The notes under the pieces are model-generated. The model searched no databases. It saw nothing but the letters and a program-made list of their open reading frames with translations, and had not been told where the DNA came from. Of a stretch of 64,000 nucleotides of DNA, positions 22,726 through 33,142 are shown in pieces. The translations under genes were made by a program, and so were the position numbers. Each line of letters begins with the position of its first letter. Positions within the stretch are counted from its first letter, which is position 1. Source of the DNA: Ascarosepion bandense (lineage: Eukaryota > Mollusca > Cephalopoda > Sepiida > Sepiidae); assembly GCA_037127315.1 (NCBI GenBank), contig JBBBDQ010000347.1:1568501-1632500 (forward strand). Reading direction: 5' to 3'.

Positions 22726-22851
22726 TAGCTAACCTAGAGAGCCAACCAAGGTTTCACCAAACTGGATCTTCAGGGAAAGTTGGAGCCAACTTTCCTTGCA
22801 AATCTAATTTGGTGAAACCTTGCTAGGTTCGTTGCCTCTCTAGGTTAGCTA
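22726..22851. repeat. 126-bp imperfect palindrome
   Basis: Arms TAGCTAACCTAGAGAG... and ...CTCTCTAGGTTAGCTA, continuing inward through AAGGTTTCACCAAA / TTTGGTGAAACCTT and GGAAAGTTGG / CCAACTTTCC. Almost no loop is left. A single strand would fold into a ~60-bp hairpin. Confidence 0.9.
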
Positions 22852-23040
22852 CTAACATTTTGTTCTACTTGTGTATTGAGCACTTTACGTTTTAGGTTAC
22901 TCGTCTCGGGGTTTTTTTTTTCTTTCGACTAGTACTTTGACTAATATTCAAGTTCTTAGTTCGTTTCTCTTTTTGTTTCCAGTTTTTTCCCATTATACTT
23001 GGTTGGTTTTTCGAGACGCGTTCAACGACAAATAATTTAC

Positions 23041-23043
23041 ACT

Positions 23044-23084
<41 letters not shown>

Positions 23085-23121
23085 ATATATATATATGTGT
23101 GTATACATATATATATATATA
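23041..23121. repeat. (CT)n-(TA)n compound microsatellite
   Basis: CT repeat of about 44 bp followed by interrupted TA. Confidence 0.93.
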
Positions 23122-23308
23122 TTGTCATCCGCAGACAGATCTGTTACGCCGTATCACAGATCATCAGTACGGTTAGACACCGATTGCTTTTTTACCCAGG
23201 ATTGAAACCCGATCGAAATGGCGTCAGTCGGCGACTCTACGCCTGGGCTATGGGCGTTCGGTGGAAGTAGGCAGACTTTTTAGCGCATATCATTATACGC
23301 GCCCAAAT
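23122..23308. repeat. 187-bp dispersed repeat, copy 1
   Basis: Aligns over its whole length with 30389-30575. Both begin TTGTCAT right after a (TA)n tract and include GGGCTATGGGCGTTCGGTGG. The stretch GGATTGAAACCCGATCG is box-B-like on the minus strand, so a tRNA-derived SINE is possible. Confidence 0.75.
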
Positions 23309-23320
23309 ATATATTTCTTC

Positions 23321-23324
<4 letters not shown>

Positions 23325-23374
<50 letters not shown>

Positions 23375-23380
23375 CGTCAA

Positions 23381-23431
<51 letters not shown>

Positions 23432-23450
23432 CGTGTGTGTGTGTGTGTGT
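23325..23450. repeat. (TA)n tracts ending in (GT)n
   Basis: Two TA tracts of about 45 bp separated by TTTCGTCAATTAAT, then GT repeats. Confidence 0.95.
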
Positions 23451-23559
23451 TTTACATGCAGTTGTTGATGAAGGCGTTTATCCTCTGGAGTGTTGAGCCG
23501 AATTTTCCAGGTAAGTTTCATGTGTCTTTTTGGATATACGCGTGGTCCCAGTCGCCTGT

Positions 23560-23785
23560 GAGGCAGAGATTTTCCCGCAGTAGCTTGCCAATTATTTCTG
23601 TAGTAGACTGATTACCAAACAAGGCAATAGAAAACAGTCTTCCTATTTACCCATAGCTGGGAGAGAAGGAAACGGATTAATACTTTTCCTAACGTATGTG
23701 AAAATAATAGATTCACTGGAATTCGAACTCGGATTTCCGATTCCTCAAACCGAGCCGCTATTCGCCGTGACTCTAATATGCTTGT
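23560..23785 (-). mobile_element. Decayed octopus-type SINE
   Basis: Minus-strand copy with GATTTTCCCGCAGTAG, CCCATAGCTGGGAG and GGAATTCGAACTCGG. The 3' end with the palindrome is degraded. Confidence 0.75.
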
Positions 23786-24314
23786 GTATGTGTGTGGTAT
23801 AAAAACTATTGAAAAGTTTCCATTCGTTGTGAGTGTTTTATAAGATTAGAGCAGTTAAACAGATTAATGTTCTTTATTAGAAAGCTACAGAGTTTTTTTT
23901 AGGTCTCTTGATGCATGGATTTAGCCTTAACAGTGAATTTCGTTCCGCCTAACAATGCCTTGGTTATTTCATTCCTCCTATGTTCGTGTGGATTCCATAT
24001 CGCAGGCACATAAAGGGATTAGAGATTTTCTATCAACAGTTTCTCAGAAAAATTCGAAATATCCATTAGTTTTACCCCATTCGGGATTACGCTGCCCTTA
24101 TCTCATAATGTGTGGCGTCGATAATCCATTACGGTTGGCAGGGCCTCATGTAGTGTTTGACGATGGCCTTTTGCATAATATTGCATTCTACTTATAAAAA
24201 CTGTATGCAACTGCGGCATAATTCTAGGACACCTTTAAAATTTCCTACAATAAATAAGTCAAAGTTAAACCTGACACTAGAAAGATTTTATTCGGTTTGT
24301 TAAATTGCATATCG

Positions 24315-24432
24315 GCTTACGGCCATATCACGTCGAATACACCGGTTCTCGCTCGATCACCGAAGTTAAGCAACGTTGAGCCTGGTCAGTACATAGATGG
24401 GTGACCGCTTGGGAATACCAGATGCTGTAAGC
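24315..24432 (+). rRNA. 5S rRNA-like sequence (pseudogene or SINE head)
   Basis: 118 bp closely matching animal 5S rRNA: GGCCATATCACGTCGAATAC, AAGTTAAGCAACGTTGAGCC, GATGGGTGACCGCTTGGGAA. The terminal helix is preserved through matched changes (GCUUAC at the 5' end pairs with GUAAGC at the 3' end), and the internal promoter region is intact. Only a GTTT follows, so the usual T-run terminator is weak or absent. A tRNA-derived SINE starts 13 bases downstream. It could be a dispersed 5S gene, a pseudogene, or the head of a composite SINE. I favour the last. Confidence 0.75.
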
Positions 24433-24445
24433 GTTTAGTGACGGA

Positions 24446-24768
24446 TGTGCATTGTGGTGCAGTGAATATCGGCTCGGAAAGAGAAATCGGTGAGCTGAGT
24501 TCGAACTCCAGTTGAATACCCTGCATTCACTTAAGCACTGGTACCCTTGGGAAAGGTATTTAATCCGTCCCTTCCCTCCAATTATGGGTTAAATAACAAG
24601 GGTAGGACCTGGGAAACCTGTTCTTAAAAACAAATCCCAATGAATATTGATACTCGAAAAGAAAAATGTTGTAACCAAATAAAATAACCTCACCCAAAAT
24701 CATTAGTTATGACCTTAAATGATCCCATAAGGGTTGATAGGTCGTTAAACCTCGAAAAAAAAAAACAT
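24446..24768 (+). mobile_element. SINE head with alternative 3' tail, joined to 5S
   Basis: Starts at the normal SINE 5' end (GGATGTGCATTGTGGTGCAG) and follows the standard SINE through CCAATTATGGGTTAAATAAC, to about 24600. It then departs into an unrelated tail ending GGGTTGATAGGTCGTTAAAC and a run of A (24757-24768). With the 5S sequence it makes a 5S-tRNA-tail architecture like that of SINE3/AmnSINE1-type elements in vertebrates. Confidence 0.75.
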
Positions 24769-24939
24769 CAACTTCTTATGGGTCATTTAATGATGAAGCT
24801 TAATTTACTTCTGGGCTTTCCTAATCTATTTTTTAATATTCTACATTAAAATCTTTCCATTATATTCCGCTAGCATTTGCACAGGTGTTTAGTTTTCAAG
24901 CGAGGGCTTAAGAACGACCAAATCCAAATAAAATTATCA

Positions 24940-25064
24940 CTCGTACGAATGCAAGAAAAATATTTTAAAAAAAGCCAAAGGCAGTCCTCTGTCAGTCGTT
25001 TTCAATGAAGCCTACATAAAAGATAAGCTGCTGCCCATACACAATTATATATATATATATATAT
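24940..25064 (+). mobile_element. Penelope-like element 3' end with (TA)n
   Basis: GTCAGTCGTTTTCAATGAAGC followed by CATACACAATTATATATA aligns with the 3' ends of the PLE fragments at 25330 and 29879. Only the terminus is present. Confidence 0.5.
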
Positions 25065-25329
25065 GAGATAACGATATATTATTATATCAATAATAAATCT
25101 AGGGAAAATACTTATGACAAAGTGAAAAACAGTTTTTGTGTCATGCATTACGTCATTGGATTAATATTTTAAGTTAATATGACTAAACATGATCATGAAC
25201 GCGAGACGCCGGGAATTAAAAAATTAAATGATGTGCTTGGTAATATAACCTAGCCAGTTTCATTTCGGTTCTCTTTTAAAATGAATCTAAAAAGGATAAT
25301 AGAATCCTCTCTATTATAATAGTGTTATG

Positions 25330-25952
25330 CATATTGCTTGACACTATATTTGAACGATAATTCTAACATTTTTAGGCATTTAAAACAACATACCTGGCCA
25401 CATACACAATACCGGAAAACCTTAGCCGAAACCAAAACTATTCTTAAAAATGAAAACAATAAGCAAAAATTTAAAATTCCCGAATCTATATACATAAAAC
25501 AGTTGAAACCTAATCTGAACAAGGTAAATTATGCAAATATACTTAAATACCTATAATTAATATCAGAAGCCATTGGTTTATTCCAATTGTTTTCAATATT
25601 TCTTGTTTTCACTCTCGCGTGGTCATGTGTGACGTCACGAGTTCTGATTCGACATTAGCTGCCAGCGTCTTAAATGAACAAGTTTGTTGTTGCTTGAAAA
25701 TATTCCATGTAAACGAAAACAGTTTGTCATTACCGTTTGTCCCTGTTTATAATATATGATATAATTGACATCTGAAAAATAATTTATGTAAACCGAAAGC
25801 TTAGATTGGATTATTAAAAAATTATGTATCAATATTGTAATTTCCTTTTTCATTTAATAATGCTATTAAATTTACATAAAATAAATAGACACAGCTTGTC
25901 TATATTATTTAATAAAACATGCATTAATGGGAAAATGCTGCCTAAATACAGA

Positions 25953-25958
<6 letters not shown>
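25330..25958 (+). pseudogene. Penelope-like element, endonuclease C-terminus and 3' UTR
   Basis: The frame ending at 25556 encodes HLKQHTWPHTQYRKTLAETK then NNKQKFKIPESIYIKQLKPN, which I recognise as the end of the GIY-YIG endonuclease of Penelope-like retroelements. Its partner at 29879-30355 carries ENNKQKLKILEAIYIKQFKPG. A ~400-bp 3' UTR follows and ends in a (TA)n tract. No reverse transcriptase remains. Confidence 0.75.
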
Positions 25959-26002
<44 letters not shown>

Positions 26003-26024
26003 CTCTTCTATTATGTCCATAGAG

Positions 26025-26072
<48 letters not shown>
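25959..26072. repeat. (TA)n, (GATA)n and (GA)n compound microsatellite
   Basis: TA about 42 bp, short unique stretch, then GATA and a 31-bp GA tract. It lies directly on the PLE 3' end. Confidence 0.95.
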
Positions 26073-26078
<6 letters not shown>

Positions 26079-26227
26079 TATAGCAAGGGAGCGTCGACTT
26101 AGTTCATTCCCTTTACTACTAGTTATTAAACTTTGCTACTAGTTATGAAATGACTTGCCGCATATTTGCTCTTTAACAGTGCCTTAATATGTTATTTGTT
26201 GTCAAAAATTAAGTCGTCGAATAGTAA

Positions 26228-26375
26228 ATATATATATATATATATCATCTCTATTATTTTATATATATTATATTATATATATATATATCAGCTCTATTAT
26301 TATATATTATATTTTATATATATATATATGTGTGTGTGTGTGTATGTGTGTGTGAGTGTGTGCGTGTGCGTGTGT
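26228..26375. repeat. Interrupted (TA)n then (GT)n
   Basis: Three short TA tracts each followed by a related CTCTATTATT segment, then GT-rich sequence. Suggests tandem duplication of a TA-plus-linker unit of about 55 bp. Confidence 0.85.
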
Positions 26376-26570
26376 GTTTATAACGTAGAATATTTGGTAT
26401 TAATGTAAGGTACATTCCAACAGAGACAAACTAAGTTAGAACTCAATGGTAAAAAAATTTGGATATTCTACAAATCCATATAAATATTCCACAGCTAATC
26501 TGCCGCTTTTCACACCCAAATCTAACTGTTGTATGATTTGGGGTTAAAGAACGCCGTCTTAGCTGCGATA

Positions 26571-26571
<1 letters not shown>

Positions 26572-26626
<55 letters not shown>

Positions 26627-26650
26627 GTGTGTGTGTGTGTGTGTGTGTGT
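26572..26650. repeat. (CA)n-ATAT-(GT)n self-complementary microsatellite
   Basis: A pure CA tract turns directly into a GT tract through CATATG, making a dinucleotide palindrome. Confidence 0.95.
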
Positions 26651-26659
26651 ATACATACA

Positions 26660-27550
26660 CCATAAATTGAAGAAAAGACAATAAATAATTTACTGTTATA
26701 TCATGCTTTTTTAAAATTTTACAGTGCTTTGTTATTCCTTTAAAAATAACGATTATAGAAACCACACTGTTTTAGCTAGGTATTGCCGGCACTTAAAGGA
26801 AACTAAGAAAATCCTCAGGGTAAAATAGAAAATATTAAATAAAAACAAAAAACAAATACGAGCATGTAGTATTTTGAACGACACAGTCCCTTTATACTTT
26901 CATGAAAAAAAATATATAAACAAAGTATGAAAATTTAAATTTACTGATATTTAGAAATAAAATGACTATGTTCTAGAACCGTTTACGCTTCACACTAAAT
27001 AATAAAACTTTAGAAAAAGTACAATAATATAACCATTAATACATAATAATATGACAAACTTAGCAAAAAAAAAACACAGCTAAGATTGTGAAATAACGTG
27101 AAACATATTTTTTAAAAAAGCCAGATATTACAACAGTAAGGATTAGAGGTTGTGCTACGAAGTTAGTATTTCCTGAAAGTTACTAAATGAAAGATCCGAA
27201 GTAATGTCTGTATGTAAACATATAAGAAAATATATTTTAGGATCATACAAACCCAGATGAAAGCATATAAAATTCTTTAAAAACTCCTCTCTCATTTTAA
27301 GATTTCAGTTATCTTGTCGTGCAAGTTACATCTTAGATAGAAAGGCTGGTTAATCACTCGTCATTGATTGAATATCGAGAACTGCTGCTGTAGCAATCAC
27401 AAGTCTACCGAGGTCATTCCTCAGGATTTCACAGTGAACCGCCTAGATTCATTTCTTTTCTAAGCAGGGCCCAATCAAGCGCATACTGATGTTTCGTGGG
27501 AAATGCAGTGAGAAGAGGTAATTATTATTATAATAAATCTGCCATATTCT
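26660..27550. other. AT-rich sequence, nothing recognised
   Basis: No repeat, RNA or gene supported. Confidence 0.5.
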
Positions 27551-27644
27551 ATTTTCGCTACAGCTAAATGACACACATTTCCCTCCCTATATATATATAT
27601 ATATGTAAGGAGGGAAAGATGTGTCGTTTAGCTGTAGTGAAAAT
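27551..27644. repeat. Palindrome with a TA-repeat loop
   Basis: Arms ATTTTCGCTACAGCTAAATG... and ...GTTTAGCTGTAGTGAAAAT of about 38 bp surround a short (TA)n loop. The right arm runs into LINE coding sequence. Confidence 0.88.
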
Positions 27645-29790
27645 AGATTTGTCGACCTTACTAAAGCTTTTGACATAGTGAACCGAGAGGCACTTTGGAA
27701 GGTACTGAAAAAGCTCGAAATACCAGATGCAATGCTTAAAATTATTGTATCATTCCATGAGGTATGAAAGGTATTGTGATTTTTGATGGATCTGCTTCGG
27801 ATCCTTTTGATGTCTCAAACTGTACAAAACAAGGGTGTGTGCTTACTCCAGTTCTTTTTGCACTGTATTTTTCTGTGATGCTTCAGCATGCTGACATTGA
27901 TTTCGATGGTGGTGTGAACCTCCAATTCCGTACTAGTGGTGGATTATTTAACCATTAACGCTTTAAGGCCAAAACATTTCTAAGAACACAAATGATATAT
28001 GACATGCTATTTGCTTTGGTCGCTACATCGTATGCTAAAGAGCAGGAACTTGTAAATAGGTTTTCTGAAGCTAGTAAAGCATTTGGACTCACCATAAGTA
28101 TTAAGAAATCTGAAGTAGTTCATCAGCCGCCTCCTCATCAAGAGCAAGTATATGGTGTGAAACAAAATTCTCCAGTTCATTCTTATCCTGATTATTGCAC
28201 AACAGTAAGTGGGAAGAGTTTGAAATATGTTAAGTATTTCACATATTTAGGTAGCATTGTGAACTCAAATGAACCACTTTTTTTTTTTTAATAAGCGTTT
28301 CACCCCGAGCAAGGCATGTCACTGCCACTACTGCGCAGGGGCTACATAGAGTGGTGAAAGGATGATTAAATATAGGAAATGTCAGAGGGTGGGTGATAGG
28401 CGGGTAAGGATACCGAGAATGAGGGTTGGGTAGATGAGAGTGTTCTGAGAATAATTGGGAGTTAGTGTGATAGGAGGTGTCTATTGACCCTACATTTAAA
28501 CACCTGGAGATTGTAGCTGTCCGGAAAGCAGACTTGTGGAAGGGAGTTCCACAGGTAGGAAGCGCGAGAAAGGAAGCTGTTGGAGTAGAATTTACGGTTA
28601 CATCTTATCTGTTTAACTGTAAAAGGGTGGGACCTAGTTGCTAATCTAGTATCTCGTGTAAATTCGTGCTTAGGCGGTACCAGTGATCTAAGCTCATCGG
28701 AGCAGAAGCCATGAAAGTACTTGTAGAAGAGGCATAGGGAAGCCACATCACGCCGGTGAGAGAGTGGTTGCAGCCGGTCTGCCAAGTCAGTATCAACCAC
28801 GTTACAGATCCTCCTTTGTATTTTGTCAATAAGCCCAAGGAGAGCAGCAGGGGCACCCGACCAGATATGGCAGCAATATTCAATACACGGGCGGATGGTA
28901 GATTTGTATATGTGCAGAATAGATTCAGGTGGGAAAAACTTCCGGGCCTTGCACAGAGAACTGACTTTCATAGCAGCAGATTTGGCAATGGATTCGATAT
29001 AGTCATTCCATTTGAGGTCCGCCGAAAGTGTAAGGCCAAGGAGGCGTAGTATTTTACTCTATGGGAGGTTAGCCTTGACGATGAAATTGTAAATCGTATA
29101 GCGAAGTCAACATCAGCTTTTGGTAAACTTTGGCACCGCTTGTGAAATGACAGAGGTATAAAGTTGGAAACAAAAATCAGAGTTTACAACGCTGTTGTTC
29201 TGACAACTCTCTTATACGGTGCTGAGGCTTGGAACACTTACCGCTCACCTGTCGTGCAGTTGGATGTGTTTCACAAACGCTGCCTTTGCACAATATGTGA
29301 ATTTATCCTGAGGGACAGGGTGTCCAATGTTGATCTGTTTGCAAAGTGTCGTGTCAGTGAAGTTGAAATTTTTCTTATAAAGTGTTAGTTGCGTTGGGTC
29401 GGACATGTCGTGAGAATGAGTGACGATAGAATGCCTAAAATACTTTTGTACGGTGAGCTTCAAGGCGTGTTCGCCGCCAATTGTTGAGATACAAGTGTAA
29501 GCTTAAGTATAATCTGACAGCAACTAACATTCCGCGGTCAAATTTTGAATAAATTGCTACTGACAGGAAACTATGGAGATTGACGTGTCACATTGCCTTA
29601 CAATTTTTTGAATGAGAAAGATTACAAAAGCTCAGAGAATCAAGAGAAAAGAGGAAAGAAGTAGCTGCCAGACCAAGTGGCATTTCGTTGCATACATTTT
29701 CTTGCATGGCTTGTGGTCACGCCTGCAAGTCACTGGCGGGGTTCAAGCCTTATGAAAGACATAAACACCGTAACTGGAATTAGTTTTTGA
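27645..29790 (+). pseudogene. Old LINE reverse transcriptase, interrupted by a second LINE
   Basis: Plus-strand relic of a different LINE family. In order: VDLTKAFDIVNREALWKVLK (27652-27711), NCTKQGCVLTPVLFALYF (27818-27872), a degraded YADD region near 28000, AFGLTISIKKSEV (28079-28117) and YFTYLGSIVNSNEP (28233-28276). After the inserted LINE it resumes LDDEIVNRIAKSTSAFGKLW (29077-29134), AVVLTTLLYGAEAW (29191-29232), and finally a C2H2-like finger SCMACGHACKSL with a following H..H (29703-29765). Several stops and frameshifts. The family's characteristic C-terminal finger is still readable. Confidence 0.8.
28283..29075 (-). mobile_element. 5'-truncated copy of the main LINE
   Basis: Minus-strand copy of 17640-18420 with high identity, T-run at the left (poly-A) and ending abruptly at about 29075. 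It carries a 169-codon open frame (28462-28971) equal to the last part of the LINE protein, differing by few residues from the intact copy. It lies inside the older LINE relic and its insertion point falls between codons of that relic. Short 5'-truncated copies are normal products of LINE retrotransposition. Confidence 0.93.
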
Positions 29791-29821
29791 GACGCTCATA
29801 CGTCGACATCGACGAGAGAGT

Positions 29822-29826
<5 letters not shown>

Positions 29827-29877
<51 letters not shown>
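29827..29877. repeat. (TA)n microsatellite
   Basis: About 51 bp of TA at the 3' terminus of the minus-strand PLE fragment. Confidence 0.95.
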
Positions 29878-29878
<1 letters not shown>

Positions 29879-29882
<4 letters not shown>

Positions 29883-30352
29883 TACAGGTTTCATTGAATA
29901 TTATAGACAAGTTCTGTCTATTAATTTTGTGTAGGATCCGTTCATACTGTCTGATATATTTGATGGTGATATCGTTGAAAGACAGCAAAAAATCACAGTA
30001 ATTGTTGATTTTTTTATCGGGTCTAAGCTTTCGTCTCACATAAGCCATTATCAAAGAGTAAATATTAACACACAGTAAACATAGAACATTTAAGCTATTA
30101 ACAATAAAGAGAATTAAATTGAAAGTATAAGTCCATCCCTACTGTGGCGGATGGCCGAAGACAGTGATAAAATAGTGGCGTTGTGGTCCATGATCTGATT
30201 ACAGGCATTTGAGTACATTATTGGAAATATCAAAATTGATTGTATTCAAACCAGGTTTAAATTGTTTAATGTAGATTGCTTCGAGGATTTTTAGTTTCTG
30301 TTTATTATTTTCTTGTTTGAGTATGTACGTGTTATCATCGAGCATTTTTCTC

Positions 30353-30355
<3 letters not shown>
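29879..30355 (-). pseudogene. Penelope-like element fragment, minus strand
   Basis: The minus strand encodes ILKQENNKQKLKILEAIYIK then QFKPGLNTINFDISNNVLKCL and a stop, the same endonuclease C-terminus as at 25330. Its 3' UTR includes AACTTGTCTATAATATTCAA and ends TGAAACCTGTATTAAT. TA tracts flank both ends (29827-29877 and 30356-30388). Confidence 0.75.
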
Positions 30356-30388
<33 letters not shown>

Positions 30389-30391
<3 letters not shown>

Positions 30392-30575
30392 CATTCGCAG
30401 ACAGATCTGTTTCGCTGTATCACAGCTCATCAGTACGGTTAGACTCCGATGGCTTTTTAAACCAAGATTGAAACCCGATCGAATTGTCGTCAGTCGGCGA
30501 GTCTACCTCTGGGCTATGGGCGTTCGGTGGAAGAAGGTAGAATTTTTAGCGCATATATTATCATTATACTCGCCC
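30389..30575. repeat. 187-bp dispersed repeat, copy 2
   Basis: Same orientation and ends as 23122-23308, with about one difference per eight bases, and again directly after a (TA)n tract. Confidence 0.75.
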
Positions 30576-30906
30576 AATAGCTATAGTGCTCCAATCCATT
30601 TTACTGAATGAGCGATGCGTACACGCCAGAGTAGCTACTGTTTTTCTAAGACTACCATTCCTCCAGAGTGCTCAATCAGGGTGTGAAAGCGTAAATATTG
30701 TCATCTCTCTCTCACTCTCACTCTCTCTCTCTCCCCCTCTCTCTCTATATATATATATATACATATACATATAAAATGATTTGTTTGAACATTATTTTTG
30801 ATCGATACTCGTATTAAACTAGATATTCTGTTTATAATCAAAGAGTAGTATATATTTATTTCTAGCGGCCTGACTATTTACGAGAAATTTTTATTACGAA
30901 AATGTG

Positions 30907-30972
30907 TGTCATTCGGCAGGATTCGAACCTGCGACCCCTATTCCCATAGGGGAAGCCACCATTTGATCTATG
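30907..30972 (-). other. tRNA-like sequence (pseudogene or SINE head)
   Basis: On the minus strand TAGATCAAATGGTGG is box-A-like, and GCAGGTTCGAATCCTGC is a perfect T-arm with box B. An anticodon-type stem CCCCT/AGGGG is present. The 5' acceptor strand does not pair with the 3' strand, so it is not a functional tRNA. Confidence 0.55.
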
Positions 30973-31379
30973 TGTGTGCGTGCGCATGTGTAATTTAATG
31001 TTCAATTTATTTCAATATAATTATCCAAGAAAGGGGTTGCCGGACAGCTATTTCAGACGCCCTGTCGACTGTTCGTTCATGCGACGTAATGCAGAATAAC
31101 TCGAATGATAAATTTCCAAACCGAACAACCCGAAATCAATCCACTACAGACCCCTTTCATTGCACTTGACCCAAACACTCAACACCAAATTACCAATATC
31201 CGTATCCTCGACGACACAACTATAGCCTTCCCACAGAGATACCAAGAAAGACCGTACACGAAGCGACACGTGCGCATGCACGTGTCGCTTATATGAATAC
31301 ATTCCCTTCATGAGAGGTTAAACTCGATAGAGAGTGAAACAAGTTGACTGATGCATGACATACAAAATAAAAACCATGG

Positions 31380-31408
31380 TTTCACATCGATAGATAGATA
31401 GATAGATA
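31380..31408. repeat. (GATA)n short tract
   Basis: About seven GATA units. Confidence 0.9.
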
Positions 31409-31480
31409 AAAACAGACAGTAACAGAGCTGAAGAGATAGGAATCTATCCCTCTCTCTCTTTCTCTCTCTCTCTCACTCTC

Positions 31481-31830
31481 TCTATATATATATAAATATA
31501 TGTATATATATGTATATATATCTATAAATATATGTATATATATATCTATAAATATATATATAATATATAAATATATATATCTGTATAATATATAAATATA
31601 TATATCTATATAATATATAAATATATATCTATAAATATATATCTATAAATATATAAATATATATCTATAAATATATAAATATATATATCTATAAATATAT
31701 AAATATATATATATCTCTAAATATATATATCTATAAATATATAAATATATATCTATAAATATATATCTATAAATAAATATATATATATAAATATATATTC
31801 ATATAGATATTCATATATATATATATATTC
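31481..31830. repeat. (TATAAATATATATC)n cryptic satellite
   Basis: About 350 bp built from variable 14-22 bp units of TATAAATATATATCTA type, purely A/T apart from single C or G positions. It is flanked by CT and GATA tracts. Confidence 0.9.
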
Positions 31831-31844
31831 ATATAGATATTTCA

Positions 31845-31845
31845 C

Positions 31846-31904
<59 letters not shown>
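31845..31904. repeat. (GATA)n microsatellite
   Basis: About 14 GATA units. A second tract of about 12 units is at 32049-32098. Confidence 0.95.
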
Positions 31905-31905
<1 letters not shown>

Positions 31906-32046
31906 TAGCATTATGTGGCTAAACAGAAAAGTGATTTCTTAGAAGTGTCATCGACCTATATATGATGAACCAAATCCTTCTAAGCACACGAAAGTCAATA
32001 TACATACAATGAATCAGTGATATCAAATACACACAAACGCTATACG

Positions 32047-32100
<54 letters not shown>

Positions 32101-32202
32101 GTGTGAGCGTGTGCGTATATGTGTGTGCGTGTCTGTGTGTTGAATATCGATTGGAATTTGACAAGATTATAGAATAACTAAAGAAGACAGTAGAAGAAAG
32201 TG

Positions 32203-32309
32203 TCTCAATCTAACGCGTTTCCCTTTTATTAAAGCTTCTTCAAATATCAGTTTAAATATAAGGAATATTTGAAGAAGCTTTAATAAAATGAAACATGTTA
32301 GATTGAGAT
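32203..32309. repeat. 107-bp palindrome
   Basis: Arms TCTCAATCTAACGCGTTTC... and ...GAAACATGTTAGATTGAGA, continuing inward through TTATTAAAGCTTCTTCAAATAT, with a ~16-base loop. A related, more diverged foldback occupies about 13660-13790 (CACTTTGGCAAACTTCTTC / AAAGTGAAACATGTT). Confidence 0.88.
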
Positions 32310-32347
32310 ACGTATCCTACCTTGTACTTTATTTGTTCCCTCGTGTG

Positions 32348-32463
<116 letters not shown>

Positions 32464-32898
32464 ATCGTGTTACTAGCATATAAATTCTGAACACAAGGGG
32501 AGACTTTAGACAGATTAATAATAAATATTGTCTATTTGTGGAGCAATCACTGTTTTATCCATGATTTTTAAAAACGTTTGCGTCATGATATGGAGATTAA
32601 GATTTTCTTCCATGCTCTTGTTTTGATAAAAGTGTTCTCTTTTCTAGACACTAAGTGTGTAAAGGCCTACCTAATTCTGTATATCCAATAGCTTTTCATT
32701 GTTCTTTAGCCATTTTAAAGAGGAATTTTTAACTTTTTTATTTTTTACTTGAATGTGTGGATATTTATAAATGTATCTGAAGTTATAGGAATGTTTTATT
32801 TTTCTAACACAGTCAGCAATTTATGTCCGTGATCATAGTTAATGTTAATGAATTTTCTTATTTATTTTTTTATTAATAGTGTTTCCATATTTTTAATC

Positions 32899-33130
32899 TT
32901 AAATTCTAGCTTGAATCATGCTGATAACCATGCCATCTTTTTCAGTACATCTCACGTATACTTTATTTTGTCCATTTATATCTTGTACTTCTGCTTTGTG
33001 AATAATACTTTCAGTTTTATGAACCTCATCAATCGGACATATATATTTATATCTGCAGTTACATTTTTCATTTTTGACATTGCCTTGCTGCACCTTATCT
33101 ATGAAATTTGTGAGTTTTTTGTCTTGTTAT
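32899..33130 (-). pseudogene. Penelope-like element, GIY-YIG region fragment
   Basis: The minus strand encodes CNCRYKYICPIDEVHKTESI then IHKAEVQDINGQNKVYVRCT. The Cys-rich CNC..C motif followed by a VYKAEV-type segment matches the region just before the GIY-YIG endonuclease of Penelope-like elements. The downstream region is out of frame. Confidence 0.65.
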
Positions 33131-33142
33131 GATATCTCGCAA

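Noticed and set aside
30907..30972. Functional tRNA gene
   Set aside because: Box A, box B and T-arm are good, but the acceptor stem strands are not complementary and the anticodon loop has the wrong length.
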